64,000 nucleotides of DNA from Desmonostoc vinosum HA7617-LM4 (GCA_019359515.1 JAHHHC010000028.1:1-64000), one strand, 5' to 3'; positions 1 to 8,827 are shown, counted from the first letter of the stretch. Made by a program: numbers and translations. Notes: generated by a model from the sequence alone, not told the origin.

Positions 1-124
1 ATTAGTTAGAGACTATGAGCTATTACCCGAAACATCGGAGACTTTTGTCTATCTTGCCATGATCCGTATTATGGTAAGGCGATTAGCCTAAAATTTTACC
101 CTTCAAAACTTTTCAAACATCCTC

Positions 125-547
125 TTACACCCCTACACCCTTTGTTGGTTGGTTAACTTGATTTTGATAAACTTCTTCAAACACTTCTTCAAGTTCAGGT
201 TCAACCACCATTAAATGTTGTTCTAAGATGGCTAAATTGCGAATATTAGACTTATAAAAAGCATCAAATAAATCGCCTACTAAGGGCACAGTACCCACTA
301 CTGCTTCTAAACCAACGTTAAAAATCATTTTCGCTAAATCTTGGTGCGGGATGCCAAAACGGGTAGCTAAAAATATGATGTAAGCTGAGAATACTGTACT
401 GATTAAATCACCAGCACCAGGCACTAAACCAAGAATTGGGTCTAATCCAATATGAAAACCTGTCAAAGGAATGCGTATAGATGTATCCATCAGGCGGCTG
501 AGTTTGCGGATGCGGTTGAGAGTAGTCAGGCGTTTGGCAGCGTCCAT
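125..547 (-). CDS. DUF4112 family protein
   Basis: Small protein of 140 residues from the ATG at 545-547; a TTG three codons upstream could also start it. The central part, with the motifs LTGFHIGLDPILGLVPGAGD and VVGTVPLVGDLFDAFYKSN, is typical of the DUF4112 family. These two similar halves each pair a glycine/proline-rich turn with a GD motif and flank a hydrophobic stretch (about residues 47-65) that could associate with membrane. No biochemical function is established for the family as far as I know. It stands alone on the minus strand, 117 bp downstream of tmk and in the same direction. Family call is confident; role is unknown. Confidence 0.8.
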   Translation of the reverse strand: MDAAKRLTTLNRIRKLSRLMDTSIRIPLTGFHIGLDPILGLVPGAGDLISTVFSAYIIFLATRFGIPHQDLAKMIFNVGLEAVVGTVPLVGDLFDAFYKSNIRNLAILEQHLMVVEPELEEVFEEVYQNQVNQPTKGVGV

Positions 548-664
548 AATTTGCAATATTTGTACTATTTTTAAGTTGCACTAATTTTAGTTATTTGTGT
601 TGTACCGCTGGAAAGAATTAATCTGAACTGATAGTAAAGAAATAGGAAATTTTGAAAAATAATT

Positions 665-1294
665 TCAAGATGGAAAGCGATCGCGCCAAATTTTCTGAAT
701 TACCTGATGTACAGCCTCTTGTTTCAAGTTACCATCTATCCGCACAATTCGAGCCGGATGAGATGTCGCTAACTCTGCATACCCTTGTTGGACGCGGCGA
801 TGAAAGGCAATTGTTTCCTGTTCAATGCGGTCTAGTCCGGCTTCATTCAAGCGTTTGCGTGCTAGTCCTACCTCGACATCAACATCCAGCCAGATAGTTA
901 AATCACTTTGCAAACCACTTGTCGCGATAGAGTTGAGTTGCTCGATTAATTTCAAGCTTAAACCCCGACCATAACCTTGGTAAGCAATGGTAGAGTCGGT
1001 ATAGCGATCGCATAAGATATATTTTCCAGCAGCTAAATGTGGTTTAAGTTCTTGCTCTACATGTTGCGAACGGTCAGCTGCATATAACAATAATTCTGTC
1101 ACTTCCGCAATGGGTTTGTCTTCTGCCTTTTCTAGCAACAGGCGACGAAGTTGCAAGCCTAACTCCGTTCCCCCTGGTTCACGAGTCATCACCACAGACA
1201 TTCCTAAACTCTCCAGCCACTGACAACAAAGTTGTATTTGGCTAGTTTTGCCGCAACCTTCTACCCCTTCAAATACAATAAATTTCCCACCCAT
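665..1294 (-). CDS. tmk: Thymidylate kinase
   Basis: Phosphorylates dTMP to dTDP with ATP, an essential cytoplasmic step in dTTP supply. The 209-residue length is normal for bacterial Tmk. The P-loop GVEGCGKT is at residues 10-17, the DRY motif of the nucleotide-binding site at 96-98, followed by STIAYQGYGRGL, the usual Tmk signature. REPGGTELG after the P-loop is the dTMP-binding segment. It starts at a clear ATG with no close upstream neighbour. Nothing looks damaged. Confidence 0.97.
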   Translation of the reverse strand: MGGKFIVFEGVEGCGKTSQIQLCCQWLESLGMSVVMTREPGGTELGLQLRRLLLEKAEDKPIAEVTELLLYAADRSQHVEQELKPHLAAGKYILCDRYTDSTIAYQGYGRGLSLKLIEQLNSIATSGLQSDLTIWLDVDVEVGLARKRLNEAGLDRIEQETIAFHRRVQQGYAELATSHPARIVRIDGNLKQEAVHQVIQKIWRDRFPS

Positions 1295-1738
1295 GCTTTT
1301 TTAAGATTCGTTGCTAATAACCACCATAAATTATCTAGCATAGCGGTTCTCGGTGGCTTGCAACATAGCAATTTTCAATTATTCGTTGTGAAAAATTAGA
1401 CTCCCGATTTCTTTGAGAAGTTGGGAGTCTGGACACAGCACATTTTCACAAATCAAAAAATAGCGGTTTCTCAAAATTTGCCAAAATACAATACATTTTT
1501 CTGCAATTTTGCAAACATGATTATGCACTAATCATTGATATATCTGGCATTTAAATATGCATAAAAGGTGAATGCATAATAGCTACATTTTTTTTACTCT
1601 GTATTTTGTGAGTGAAAAATATGATGAGCGATCGCCTAAATAATAGTGAACAATGAGTAACAAGAAAAATGAGTATTAATTAAAAATATTCTAACTTGTT
1701 ATTCAGCGTTCAAAGTTTAATAGTTCAATTTTACGACT
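1295..1738. other. Intergenic region between tmk and the HTH gene
   Basis: AT-rich divergent spacer of 444 bp holding the promoters of both flanking genes. Apart from the hairpin repeat listed at 1398-1430 and one HIP1 octamer near 1629 I see no gene, tRNA or convincing operator. Confidence 0.5.
1398..1430. repeat. 33-nt hairpin repeat (copy 1)
   Basis: Perfect 8-bp outer stem AGACTCCC/GGGAGTCT around an inner TTCT/AGAA stem. A second copy of the same length and layout lies at 49212-49244 with a different but compensated stem (AGATACCC/GGGTATCT). A right-half copy is at 8556-8574. This looks like a dispersed palindromic repeat family. There is no T-tract, so it is not a standard terminator. 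Confidence 0.75.
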
Positions 1739-2350
1739 ATGGATAACAAGCAAGTGAAACAAGAGATTCAACATCCAAATAGTTCTATAAATCAACTTTT
1801 AACACCATTTCAGCGCAAATTGTTGTTAAAAAGTCTGCAAGAAGATTTACCAACAATCTATCGCCAACGCATCCAAATTATTTTGCTTGCAGATGATGGT
1901 AAATCACAAACAGAAATTTGTCGAATCTTAGGATGTTGCCCGGCGACAGCTAGACATTGGCTACACATTGCCCGTACTGGTATGGCACATCAATGGCACT
2001 TATCACCAATTGGTCGTCCCAAGGCCGTGAACGAGGAATATTTAAAGCGATTGCAAGAACTAGTGAGCAAAAGTCCTCGTGAATATGGCTATGGTTTTCA
2101 GCGGTGGACAGCAAACTGGTTGAGCAAGCATTTAGCAAAAGAATTGGGCATCAAAATAAGCGATTGCCATATCAAACGGCTGTTAAAACAGATGGGATTA
2201 TCCACAAAGCAAAAACCCGCTAATACCTCTGAAAATATATCTCAGCATAGCAGTTCGCAAATTTTAATTAATGATCTAAATCAGGAAATACTGGTAAATA
2301 ATAATGAAAACCTACCACTTCACTTTTTACAATCAAAAACAGATTTTTAA
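1739..2350 (+). CDS. IS630-like helix-turn-helix protein without DDE domain
   Basis: A 203-residue protein. Residues about 25-140 match the N-terminal DNA-binding half of IS630-type transposases: an HTH (QRIQIILLADDGKSQTEICRILGCCPATARHWL), a GRPKAVNEEYLKRLQELV linker, then a winged-helix part ending HIKRLLKQMGLSTKQK. The DDE catalytic domain that should follow is missing; a low-complexity Asn/Ser/Gln tail replaces it. There are no terminal inverted repeats, and the reading frame is clean. This fits either a domesticated DNA-binding regulator or a transposase remnant; the intact frame favours the former. Its stop codon is followed within 5 bp by a composite repeat. Confidence 0.75.
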   Translation: MDNKQVKQEIQHPNSSINQLLTPFQRKLLLKSLQEDLPTIYRQRIQIILLADDGKSQTEICRILGCCPATARHWLHIARTGMAHQWHLSPIGRPKAVNEEYLKRLQELVSKSPREYGYGFQRWTANWLSKHLAKELGIKISDCHIKRLLKQMGLSTKQKPANTSENISQHSSSQILINDLNQEILVNNNENLPLHFLQSKTDF

Positions 2351-2354
2351 ATAG

Positions 2355-2580
2355 TTCCGTGGGTTTAAGTCCCCCGGTTCCATAATCGGTAAGTTTTGTG
2401 TTGGGGTTAAACCCCCATTACAAAACTTAATTACGCGCTTCGCAGCGGTAGCGAGTCCGCGATAGCGTTAGCGTTAGCGAAGCGGTAGCGAGGTACGAGC
2501 GTCAGCGTAAAGCCTGCGGCATAGCTTCGCTTAGAGCGACACAGGAGCGTCGCGTCATTACGAATTACGAATTACGAATT
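2355..2580. repeat. Composite dispersed repeat (copy 1)
   Basis: Begins TTCCGTGGGTTTAAGTCCCC, continues through CAAAACTTAATTACG, then a segment of GCGTTAGCG and GCTTCGC palindromic modules, and ends in tandem ATTACGA heptamers. A near copy lies at 8589-8827 and a partial one at 50536-50669. It fills the whole convergent spacer between the stop codons of the HTH gene and the DUF1622 gene. The heptamers are of the short-tandem-repeat type typical of Nostocales. Confidence 0.85.
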
Positions 2581-3067
2581 ATTCCTCTCTATTAGTCCCA
2601 CGACTTTGCTCTACTTGCCTGATTTCCCTTTCTAAGAAATAATTCAACAGTGTTCGCAATAACACAATTGCGCCTAAGTTTAAAATATCTTGACGTGTTG
2701 GTGCAACTGCTGTTCGTAAAATATCACTAGCAACGGTAAACTCTAATCCTAAAGCTAGTACTCTTCCTAATTGCAGACGTACTACTTCTGTAGAATCAAA
2801 ATGTTGTCTTGATTGAGAAAATGTTTGACGAAAATAAATAGCAAGCCCACGAATTACAGCTAATCCAATAACTAATGCTGCGGCAATTTCTGCTCCTGCG
2901 GCTAAATAGCTAACAATCAGCTTTAACCAAGATTCTAATGGTTCTTTTGATGCCTGTGTTTGATTATTTTCTCCAGTATTGAGACTTAAAAGTAAAACTA
3001 AACCAAATATTAATGCTAAAGGTAGCAGAATATCAATTAAAGATTCACGTAATGACTCTTTTTTCAT
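2579..3067 (-). CDS. DUF1622 family membrane protein
   Basis: Integral membrane protein of 162 residues from ATG 3065-3067; a GTG two codons upstream is an alternative start. Hydrophobic segments lie near residues 12-30, 45-68 and 125-145. The segment RLQLGRVLALGLEFTVASDILRTAV followed by RTLLNYFLEREI is the DUF1622 hallmark. Function of the family is not known. Its last codon overlaps the end of the composite repeat. It lies downstream of rtcA in the same direction with a 31-bp gap, so the two may be cotranscribed. Confidence 0.8.
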   Translation of the reverse strand: MKKESLRESLIDILLPLALIFGLVLLLSLNTGENNQTQASKEPLESWLKLIVSYLAAGAEIAAALVIGLAVIRGLAIYFRQTFSQSRQHFDSTEVVRLQLGRVLALGLEFTVASDILRTAVAPTRQDILNLGAIVLLRTLLNYFLEREIRQVEQSRGTNREE

Positions 3068-3098
3068 ACGCACTCATATTTTTATTCCCCACTCCCCA

Positions 3099-4145
3099 TC
3101 ATCTTTTCAAAGGCGCTATCATGACTAAATTTTCAGCTTGATTAACTGTAATCTGTGCTAGTCCAAACTGTTCAATAATGACGGCATTTGTCGTTAAATG
3201 CGTACTAATTTTAGCCACTCGATATTGGCTGACTTCCTTTGCTAAAGCAGCTGGTAATAATAACTGATCTCCTAAGTGTTCATCGACGGGTGCGCCAGTG
3301 TGATGAAATTCTAGTAATTGCTGACAGGCGATCTCTGCAACCGTTTCTGCTGACAACCGCAAACGCCCCAACCCACCAAACCCAGCCAAACTATTTTGAT
3401 ACTCAGCAGTCAAGAAAATACCTGCCCCAGGTGCTACGCCTTTTTCTCGCAAAGCCTGGATGGCAACCTTCAAGCGGGTTTGACGTAAAAAATTCTCAGC
3501 TCGACTCGCCATGCGTTGTGGAATATGCGAGGGTAGTTCCGTTACCACTGCCAGTCCCCGCACCTGCTGTAAATCTCCGCGTTCTAATAAGTTGATGCCG
3601 CTGAGTTGACTACTACCACTCACTTGCATCTCTACCTCTCCTCTGCCCTGGGGATACCAACCCCAAGCACCCAATTTAACTTTTGCCTCTATTCCCATGC
3701 GGCGCAGTATTGGTAAATAAACATGTTCAATATACGTTACTGTGGGGCTAAAGATGACGTGAGTTCCGCCTCTGAGTGTTACTTGAGAATCATTAGTTGC
3801 TAAAGCTAGAGGCAAGAGAATAGTTTGTAAAACCAGAGTAACGGCACCAGCAGAACCACCAGTTTGGGCATCACTCACATCAAAAGTATAAGTTCCGGCT
3901 TGTACAGCAGTACCAGGAGTAAATTCTAGCAATGTTGAACCCAAAGCATCACCGCGTAGATAAGCATTGCAAATTCTCGCCGCAGCACGAACTGCTGTTA
4001 AATGCTGTGCAGCTAGTCCGGGCTTTTTGCGTCCAGCACGAATACCTACAAGGCGTATGGGTTTGCCAGTAATAGCAGCCAAACTTAGGGAAGTGCGGAG
4101 TACTTGCCCCCCTCCTTCTCCGTAAGAACCGTCGATTTCAATCAT
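3099..4145 (-). CDS. rtcA: RNA 3'-terminal phosphate cyclase
   Basis: Converts RNA 3'-phosphate ends to 2',3'-cyclic phosphate through an adenylated histidine intermediate. The 348-residue protein starts MIEIDGSYGEGGGQVLRTSLSLA, the family's N-terminal signature, and has GRKKPGLAAQHLTAVRA. The expected nucleophile is H290 in EHLGDQLLLPAAL. Length matches characterised RtcA proteins. No rtcB or rtcR homologue is visible nearby. It is followed by the DUF1622 gene and preceded by a 100-bp gap to the FAD oxidase gene. Confidence 0.95.
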   Translation of the reverse strand: MIEIDGSYGEGGGQVLRTSLSLAAITGKPIRLVGIRAGRKKPGLAAQHLTAVRAAARICNAYLRGDALGSTLLEFTPGTAVQAGTYTFDVSDAQTGGSAGAVTLVLQTILLPLALATNDSQVTLRGGTHVIFSPTVTYIEHVYLPILRRMGIEAKVKLGAWGWYPQGRGEVEMQVSGSSQLSGINLLERGDLQQVRGLAVVTELPSHIPQRMASRAENFLRQTRLKVAIQALREKGVAPGAGIFLTAEYQNSLAGFGGLGRLRLSAETVAEIACQQLLEFHHTGAPVDEHLGDQLLLPAALAKEVSQYRVAKISTHLTTNAVIIEQFGLAQITVNQAENLVMIAPLKR

Positions 4146-4245
4146 GGGCGTTTTTGGGATGTTGAATTTTGGGTTGTTTCCACGGTTCTTGCTATTAAAT
4201 CACAAGTAATTCTTTAATACGGCAATATTTTCTTTTCCCTATTCC

Positions 4246-5604
4246 CTACCCCAAAGGGGTTTTGAATTTTATCGCCTTGCTTTTACCAGGATTCATTAAA
4301 CCGTAAGGGTCAACCATGTCCTTAAATTTTAACTGCTCAGGATTGATAACTTTTCTGCCGCCTTCTTCAATAATGTATGTGTGAGGATTAGCGATCGCTA
4401 CACCCTGCTGTTGGTGATAGTGAATAATTTCATTGAGGCGTTCTTCTTTTGTGTAGCGCACAAGTTGCAAAGCCGCAGGAGTCACCGCACCGTTTACCCG
4501 AATAAATTCTAAATGCATCATCACTTCATCACCAAAGTAATGATACATGTGTTCGATTAATTCTAGAGACGTTTTGACATCGCTAGGAAACATACTTTGT
4601 AAGTAGGTAATTGCAGGATCTATAGTCCGAGCATGTAAGGTAGTGTGATTCCAGGTAAACTCTCCCAAATTCACACCTTTACTTGCTTCTTGTGCTGGTT
4701 TTTGGTAGGTAATTTGGCCACCATACTGCTGTATCAATCCTGGCAATAATTCTAAACTGGGTTCGGCAACTATTAGTAATGCAGAGTGAACTCCTTGGGG
4801 AAGATACTCTGTCAGGGCGCTAAAATATTGCGGAATTGGAGATGCAAAGACTGCGATTAACTTTTTAATCATGCCATCGGCATTGCCCAGTGCCTGACCA
4901 AACTTTGCTGCTGCCATAAAATCATCAAAGGTAACGATGACTTCTGCCCAAGGATAAGCTGCACCTAGAGGAATTTCTACTTCGGTAATAATACCGTTAA
5001 TCCCCCAAGCATGATTTACCTTTTGCACATCGTCCCCTCGCAATTCAATGACACGGGGTTCATCTTCCAAAGTTACCACCCGCAGTGCCAAGATATTACC
5101 GCGATCGCCTAGCAAGCCATATTGTATCGAACCAATGCCCCCACTGCCACCAGCAATAAAGCCGGCGATCGTCGCTGTCCGGTATGTTGAGGGAACCATC
5201 CGCAGTTCCCAGCCAATTTCTCTGGCTTTTTTATCTAAAGCAGCTAACTTTACCCCGGCTTCCACTCGCGCCACTCCAGGTTTCGTCCAAACAATCCTTT
5301 GCAGTCGCGTCATATCGAGAATGACACCTCCGTGCAATGGTACGCATTGCCCATAATTCCCAGTTCCTGCACCCCGCACGGTTATAGGTAGACGATATTT
5401 GGCACAAGTAGCTGCTACTTTGATTACTTCTTGTTCATTGGTAGGACGTACTACAATATCGCCAACTTTTCCTGCTAGTTTCGGCACTAATACCGGGCTA
5501 AAGGTGTGATAGTCTTGGGATAATTTTGCTACTTGATGTGGGTCTGTGATGGTCTCTATGTCTGCAAAAGCAGTTTTGAGTTCATCTAAGTTGATAATTG
5601 TCAT
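4246..5604 (-). CDS. FAD-linked oxidase (GlcD-like, FAD_binding_4)
   Basis: A 452-residue flavoprotein of the vanillyl-alcohol-oxidase/glycolate-oxidase fold. The N-terminal FAD domain shows VVRPTNEQEVIKVAATCAKY, TVRGAGTGNYGQ (pyrophosphate loop) and TIAGFIAGGSGGIGSIQYG. The C-terminal part ends with DPYGLMNPGKSKAI, the usual end of the GlcD/D-lactate dehydrogenase group. The substrate cannot be read from sequence. The next gene upstream (DUF1838) is 39 bp away in the same direction, so they probably form a pair. Confidence 0.85.
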   Translation of the reverse strand: MTIINLDELKTAFADIETITDPHQVAKLSQDYHTFSPVLVPKLAGKVGDIVVRPTNEQEVIKVAATCAKYRLPITVRGAGTGNYGQCVPLHGGVILDMTRLQRIVWTKPGVARVEAGVKLAALDKKAREIGWELRMVPSTYRTATIAGFIAGGSGGIGSIQYGLLGDRGNILALRVVTLEDEPRVIELRGDDVQKVNHAWGINGIITEVEIPLGAAYPWAEVIVTFDDFMAAAKFGQALGNADGMIKKLIAVFASPIPQYFSALTEYLPQGVHSALLIVAEPSLELLPGLIQQYGGQITYQKPAQEASKGVNLGEFTWNHTTLHARTIDPAITYLQSMFPSDVKTSLELIEHMYHYFGDEVMMHLEFIRVNGAVTPAALQLVRYTKEERLNEIIHYHQQQGVAIANPHTYIIEEGGRKVINPEQLKFKDMVDPYGLMNPGKSKAIKFKTPLG

Positions 5605-5643
5605 CGCTAATGTCCTTAAAATTCCTTGATGAGCGATCGCAAA

Positions 5644-6459
5644 TCACAATTCCTCGGCCTCAGAAATTGGAAAGACTTCACCAGCCAAGTAAGCCTGAAA
5701 ATGCTTTTGAAAATACAACCATGAAGTCATATCTTCTCCATCTAAAAATTTCTTGGGGGCTTGCTTGTATAAAGGAATGCGCGTATTGATTTCATTTTGT
5801 AGCAGTTGGGGTAACTCTGTTAAACCACTGACTTTACTACCAACTGCACTATAGATAAGATTACCGGGGCGATCGCCCATTTTCATCCAGGGAAGCCATT
5901 GACCAATCCTATCCCAACTCAACTTGAGTTGAGAAACTGAGAGGAGTGTAGGATCGAGTAAATCTGCTGTTGGAACAGTCAGTTTAAATAATTCTGCTGC
6001 TTGATAAATTGGAAATGGGCTGTACTCAGCAAACTTGGGATCATCAGCCAAAGGGTTAGGGTAGGTGGGAAATATATCAAAAACAAAAGTTGTGCTATCA
6101 CCTTCAACTCGTGCAGGGAATTTTCCCCCAAACGTACCTTGTACAGGATTATTTGCAACATGAATTACTGATACTGTTTCGCCTGTCCAGGGATTTTCCC
6201 ATTTCTGCAACACCTCATCTGTCTCTGGGTTCAGGTAATAAGTAAGTTCCCTAGAGGTAAAATCCCAGCTACCTTCTGGTTGAGGAATACACCTACTAAC
6301 ACTTAAGCCCAATATCTTAAACAGAAGTTTCCGTTTCTCACCTGGAATGAATGTATAAATTTTTCCTGCCCACATCAGGAAAGTGGATTGACTGGGGTCG
6401 AGGGAAGAACGAGTTTTAACCCAGTGCTGGGCTTCAAGTTCTTGGATTTGAACAACCAT
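5644..6459 (-). CDS. DUF1838 family protein
   Basis: A 271-residue protein with the DUF1838 pattern: YTFIPGEKRKLLFKILGLSV near the N-terminus, SWDFTSRELTYYLNPETDEVLQKWENPWT, then a conserved Trp-rich middle and YPNPLADDPKFAEYSPFPIYQAAELFK. No signal peptide or membrane span is seen. Function is not established. It lies just upstream of the FAD-linked oxidase, suggesting a shared redox or lipid-modification role, but that is inference from context only. Confidence 0.8.
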   Translation of the reverse strand: MVVQIQELEAQHWVKTRSSLDPSQSTFLMWAGKIYTFIPGEKRKLLFKILGLSVSRCIPQPEGSWDFTSRELTYYLNPETDEVLQKWENPWTGETVSVIHVANNPVQGTFGGKFPARVEGDSTTFVFDIFPTYPNPLADDPKFAEYSPFPIYQAAELFKLTVPTADLLDPTLLSVSQLKLSWDRIGQWLPWMKMGDRPGNLIYSAVGSKVSGLTELPQLLQNEINTRIPLYKQAPKKFLDGEDMTSWLYFQKHFQAYLAGEVFPISEAEEL

Positions 6460-6511
6460 CTACATTATCCTTAGAGAACTTTGTAGCATTAATTTTACCT
6501 AATTCTACAAA

Positions 6512-6571
6512 GGGACTGGGGACGCGGGGACACGGGGACGTGGGGACACGGGGACGCGGGGACGCGGGGAA
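6512..6571. repeat. Tandem 8-bp GGGGACNC repeat
   Basis: About seven units of GGGGACGC/GGGGACAC/GGGGACGT in a row between the TpsB gene and the DUF1838 gene, then a C-rich stretch partly complementary to it just before the TpsB stop codon. The paired G-rich and C-rich strands could fold into a long hairpin. Related G-rich tandem repeats occur at 28961-29060, 30919-30970, 39600-39650 and 54898-54940. Confidence 0.8.
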
Positions 6572-6628
6572 TGTAAATAAAAGTTTCTCCGCGTCACCGC
6601 GTCTCCCTCTCTCCGTGTCTTTTCCCCG

Positions 6629-8431
6629 CTACGGCTGATAACGTAGGCTAAAATAGAAACCGTCATCTTGAGCGTTATTGCCGCGATCGCTCAAATCGAT
6701 AAATGGAATTCCATAATCGAGTCTCAAGCTGAGGTGATCGATGCCTAATGCTTGATTCCACAAAAATCCTAAGCCTGCGCCTACGAGAAATGTTTGTCTG
6801 GGTAACTTGTTGGGGTTGTCAGATTGGTTCCAAACTGCGCCTAAGTCGAGGAATGGTGCAAGTTGAATGATGGGTGAGCCTGATTCGTCACGTTGCACGG
6901 TCATTCTATCTTCAACCACAAAGCGAAATCCATTGTCGCCAGAGCGGATATTTTGGCGGTATCCTCGTATAGATTGAGCGCCACCAATGACGAATTGTTG
7001 GGCAGGTAGTAGGCTATCTGGTGTGAGTTGCAAGTCTGCTTGGATGAGTAATAAGTGGTCTTCACTCAGTCGCTGTACGCGCTGTACTTGCCCTAGCCAA
7101 CTGAAAAATTGACCGTCAGGAATTGGATCATCATTAATGGTTGCGTCGAGTATATCAAGACCAAAACTAAATTGCGATCGCAGTAACCAAGCGCCTTGAG
7201 GATCGCGGGTGATATAATCTTGACCAAATTTAATCACGCTGGTACGGCTAACTCCGTTTTCATCGGGGCCAATGCCAAAGGGGGTTGCTAGTCGGTCGAA
7301 GATAAAGGTTTGTCCATCTTGGTAGGCAAATCCCAAGGATAAAGCAAATTCTTTTCTTGGCGATCTGATCAACGGTTGACGATAATTAATTTCATATAAA
7401 TCTTGATCTGCGCGAATGTCCAAATCCTTAAATGGAGATTCGGTAATTTGGTTGCGGTTGAGTGCAGCTCTTACTTGTACTTTCCCGTTCATCGCATTCA
7501 CAGGAATCTGATAGCTAAAGTCATAAACATCAGAGCCACCTGAGAAAGAGCGATAATAAACACCTGCAATTTCATCTCCCATGCCTGTTAAATTGCGCTC
7601 ACGCAGTTCAATTACTGATCTTTCTGCGCCAATGCTGGGAGGTGAGTAGTTATCTATACCAAAGCTGCTGATAAAAGACTTGGCTTCTTGCACTCTCACA
7701 ATCAAAATACTTTGGCCAAACTTACCTGTAGGACGGAGACTGGCTTCTACATTTTCAAATAAAGGATCTTGTCGTAGAAGTTTCAACTGTTCTTCTAACT
7801 TATTGGCGCTGAGGGGAACACCAGCACCTAGTTTAATGCGACTACGAATATAAGATGGATTGACTCGTCGTGCCCCTTCTATATCAATCTCGCTCAGACG
7901 CCCTTCAATCACCCGAATCGTCAAAACACCATCGGCGCTGGGCTGCTGCGGGTCTGGAATGGCTCTAGAGTTGAGATAACCTTTATTTAAATAAAGCTGA
8001 GTAACAGCATCTGCTACTTTGAGAATTTCTTCTGGAGTTAAGTTTTGTCCCACAAACGACTGCACAGCTTGATTAAAGTCGTTTTCACTAAAGACTGTGC
8101 TATCTATCACTTTGATGGCACGAACTTGGGTGCGATTTACAGGGGGTTGGGGGTCAGGGACTGGGTTTGGTGTTTGTACTATGAGAGATTCTGAGTAAGT
8201 GCGATCTGAGTGATGGGTAAAGATATGGCGATCGCTAGCTGTGGCTCTTAGCCCATTCATGGCTATAATCGACACCGCAGGTAAGATGAGCAAGCCGTAT
8301 TTGAAACCGAAACTGTGTTGACTTTGCTGAGTATTTACCATACTTGGCAAAGTGTCTAAATGATGAGAGTAAATACTTGCTCTTTGAGCTAGGGCTTCAG
8401 GTTTAACACCAGTTTCTGTTTCTGTTCTCAT
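6629..8431 (-). CDS. TpsB-type outer-membrane transporter (ShlB/FhaC/HecB, Omp85 superfamily)
   Basis: A 600-residue outer-membrane beta-barrel protein of the two-partner secretion B component type. After a basic leader there is a hydrophobic signal-like stretch (about residues 44-65, YGLLILPAVSIIAMNG). A POTRA_2 domain follows (VIDSTVFSENDFNQAV through QLYLNKGYLNSRAIPDPQ), then a ShlB-like domain and the barrel. The conserved lid-loop motif is present as IGGAQSIRGYRQN, and the C-terminus ends FYFSLRYQP with an aromatic-rich last strand. The long N-terminus suggests M32 could be the real start. No large TpsA exoprotein gene is in the window, so the substrate is unknown. Confidence 0.88.
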   Translation of the reverse strand: MRTETETGVKPEALAQRASIYSHHLDTLPSMVNTQQSQHSFGFKYGLLILPAVSIIAMNGLRATASDRHIFTHHSDRTYSESLIVQTPNPVPDPQPPVNRTQVRAIKVIDSTVFSENDFNQAVQSFVGQNLTPEEILKVADAVTQLYLNKGYLNSRAIPDPQQPSADGVLTIRVIEGRLSEIDIEGARRVNPSYIRSRIKLGAGVPLSANKLEEQLKLLRQDPLFENVEASLRPTGKFGQSILIVRVQEAKSFISSFGIDNYSPPSIGAERSVIELRERNLTGMGDEIAGVYYRSFSGGSDVYDFSYQIPVNAMNGKVQVRAALNRNQITESPFKDLDIRADQDLYEINYRQPLIRSPRKEFALSLGFAYQDGQTFIFDRLATPFGIGPDENGVSRTSVIKFGQDYITRDPQGAWLLRSQFSFGLDILDATINDDPIPDGQFFSWLGQVQRVQRLSEDHLLLIQADLQLTPDSLLPAQQFVIGGAQSIRGYRQNIRSGDNGFRFVVEDRMTVQRDESGSPIIQLAPFLDLGAVWNQSDNPNKLPRQTFLVGAGLGFLWNQALGIDHLSLRLDYGIPFIDLSDRGNNAQDDGFYFSLRYQP

Positions 8432-8555
8432 TTCACCTCGATGAAGTGCCTTATCTGACGACTTGGCTAGTTGTAATTTCTGAGTATGCTATGGGTGCAT
8501 AAATATCTCAATATCACATTTTTGACCACAATAGTAAAATCTTTACCGAGTCGAG

Positions 8556-8574
8556 TTAAAGAAGTCGGGGATCT
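8556..8574. repeat. Half copy of the 33-nt hairpin repeat
   Basis: TTAAAGAAGTCGGGGATCT matches the right arm of the hairpins at 1398-1430 and 49212-49244, without its left arm. It lies in the promoter-side spacer of the TpsB gene. The rest of the 8432-8588 spacer shows nothing further. Confidence 0.5.
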
Positions 8575-8588
8575 GAGAGCTTAATAAA

Positions 8589-8827
8589 TTCCGTGGGTTT
8601 AAGTCCCCCGGTTCTGTAACCGACAAGTTTTGTGTTGGGGTTAAATCCTCATTACAAAACTTAATTACGTTAGCGAGTCATCGATAGCGTTAGCGTTAGC
8701 GAGGTACGAGCGTCAGCGATAGCGTAGCGTAAAGCCTGCGGCATAGCTTCGCTTAGAGCGACGCTCCTGTGTCGCTCTAAGCGAACTTGTACTGAGCGAA
8801 GTCGAAGTATTACGAATTACGAATTAT
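8589..8827. repeat. Composite dispersed repeat (copy 2)
   Basis: Same order of modules as 2355-2580: TTCCGTGGGTTTAAGTCCCC, CAAGTTTTGTGTTGGGGTTAA, ATTACAAAACTTAATTACG, GCGTTAGCG palindromes, AAAGCCTGCGGCATAGCTTC, then an extra inverted CGACGCTCCTGTGTCGCTC part and terminal ATTACGA heptamers. It occupies most of the divergent spacer between the TpsB and GT1 genes; a HIP1 site follows near 8888. Confidence 0.85.

Noticed and set aside
652-897. Plus-strand frame of 81 codons opposite tmk
   Set aside because: It lies entirely within the complement of tmk, has no ribosome binding site and no recognisable domain.
2355-2420. GTGGGTTTAAGTCCCCCGGTTC resembles a tRNA T-arm
   Set aside because: It recurs as part of the dispersed repeat at 8589 and no acceptor stem or anticodon arm can be drawn.
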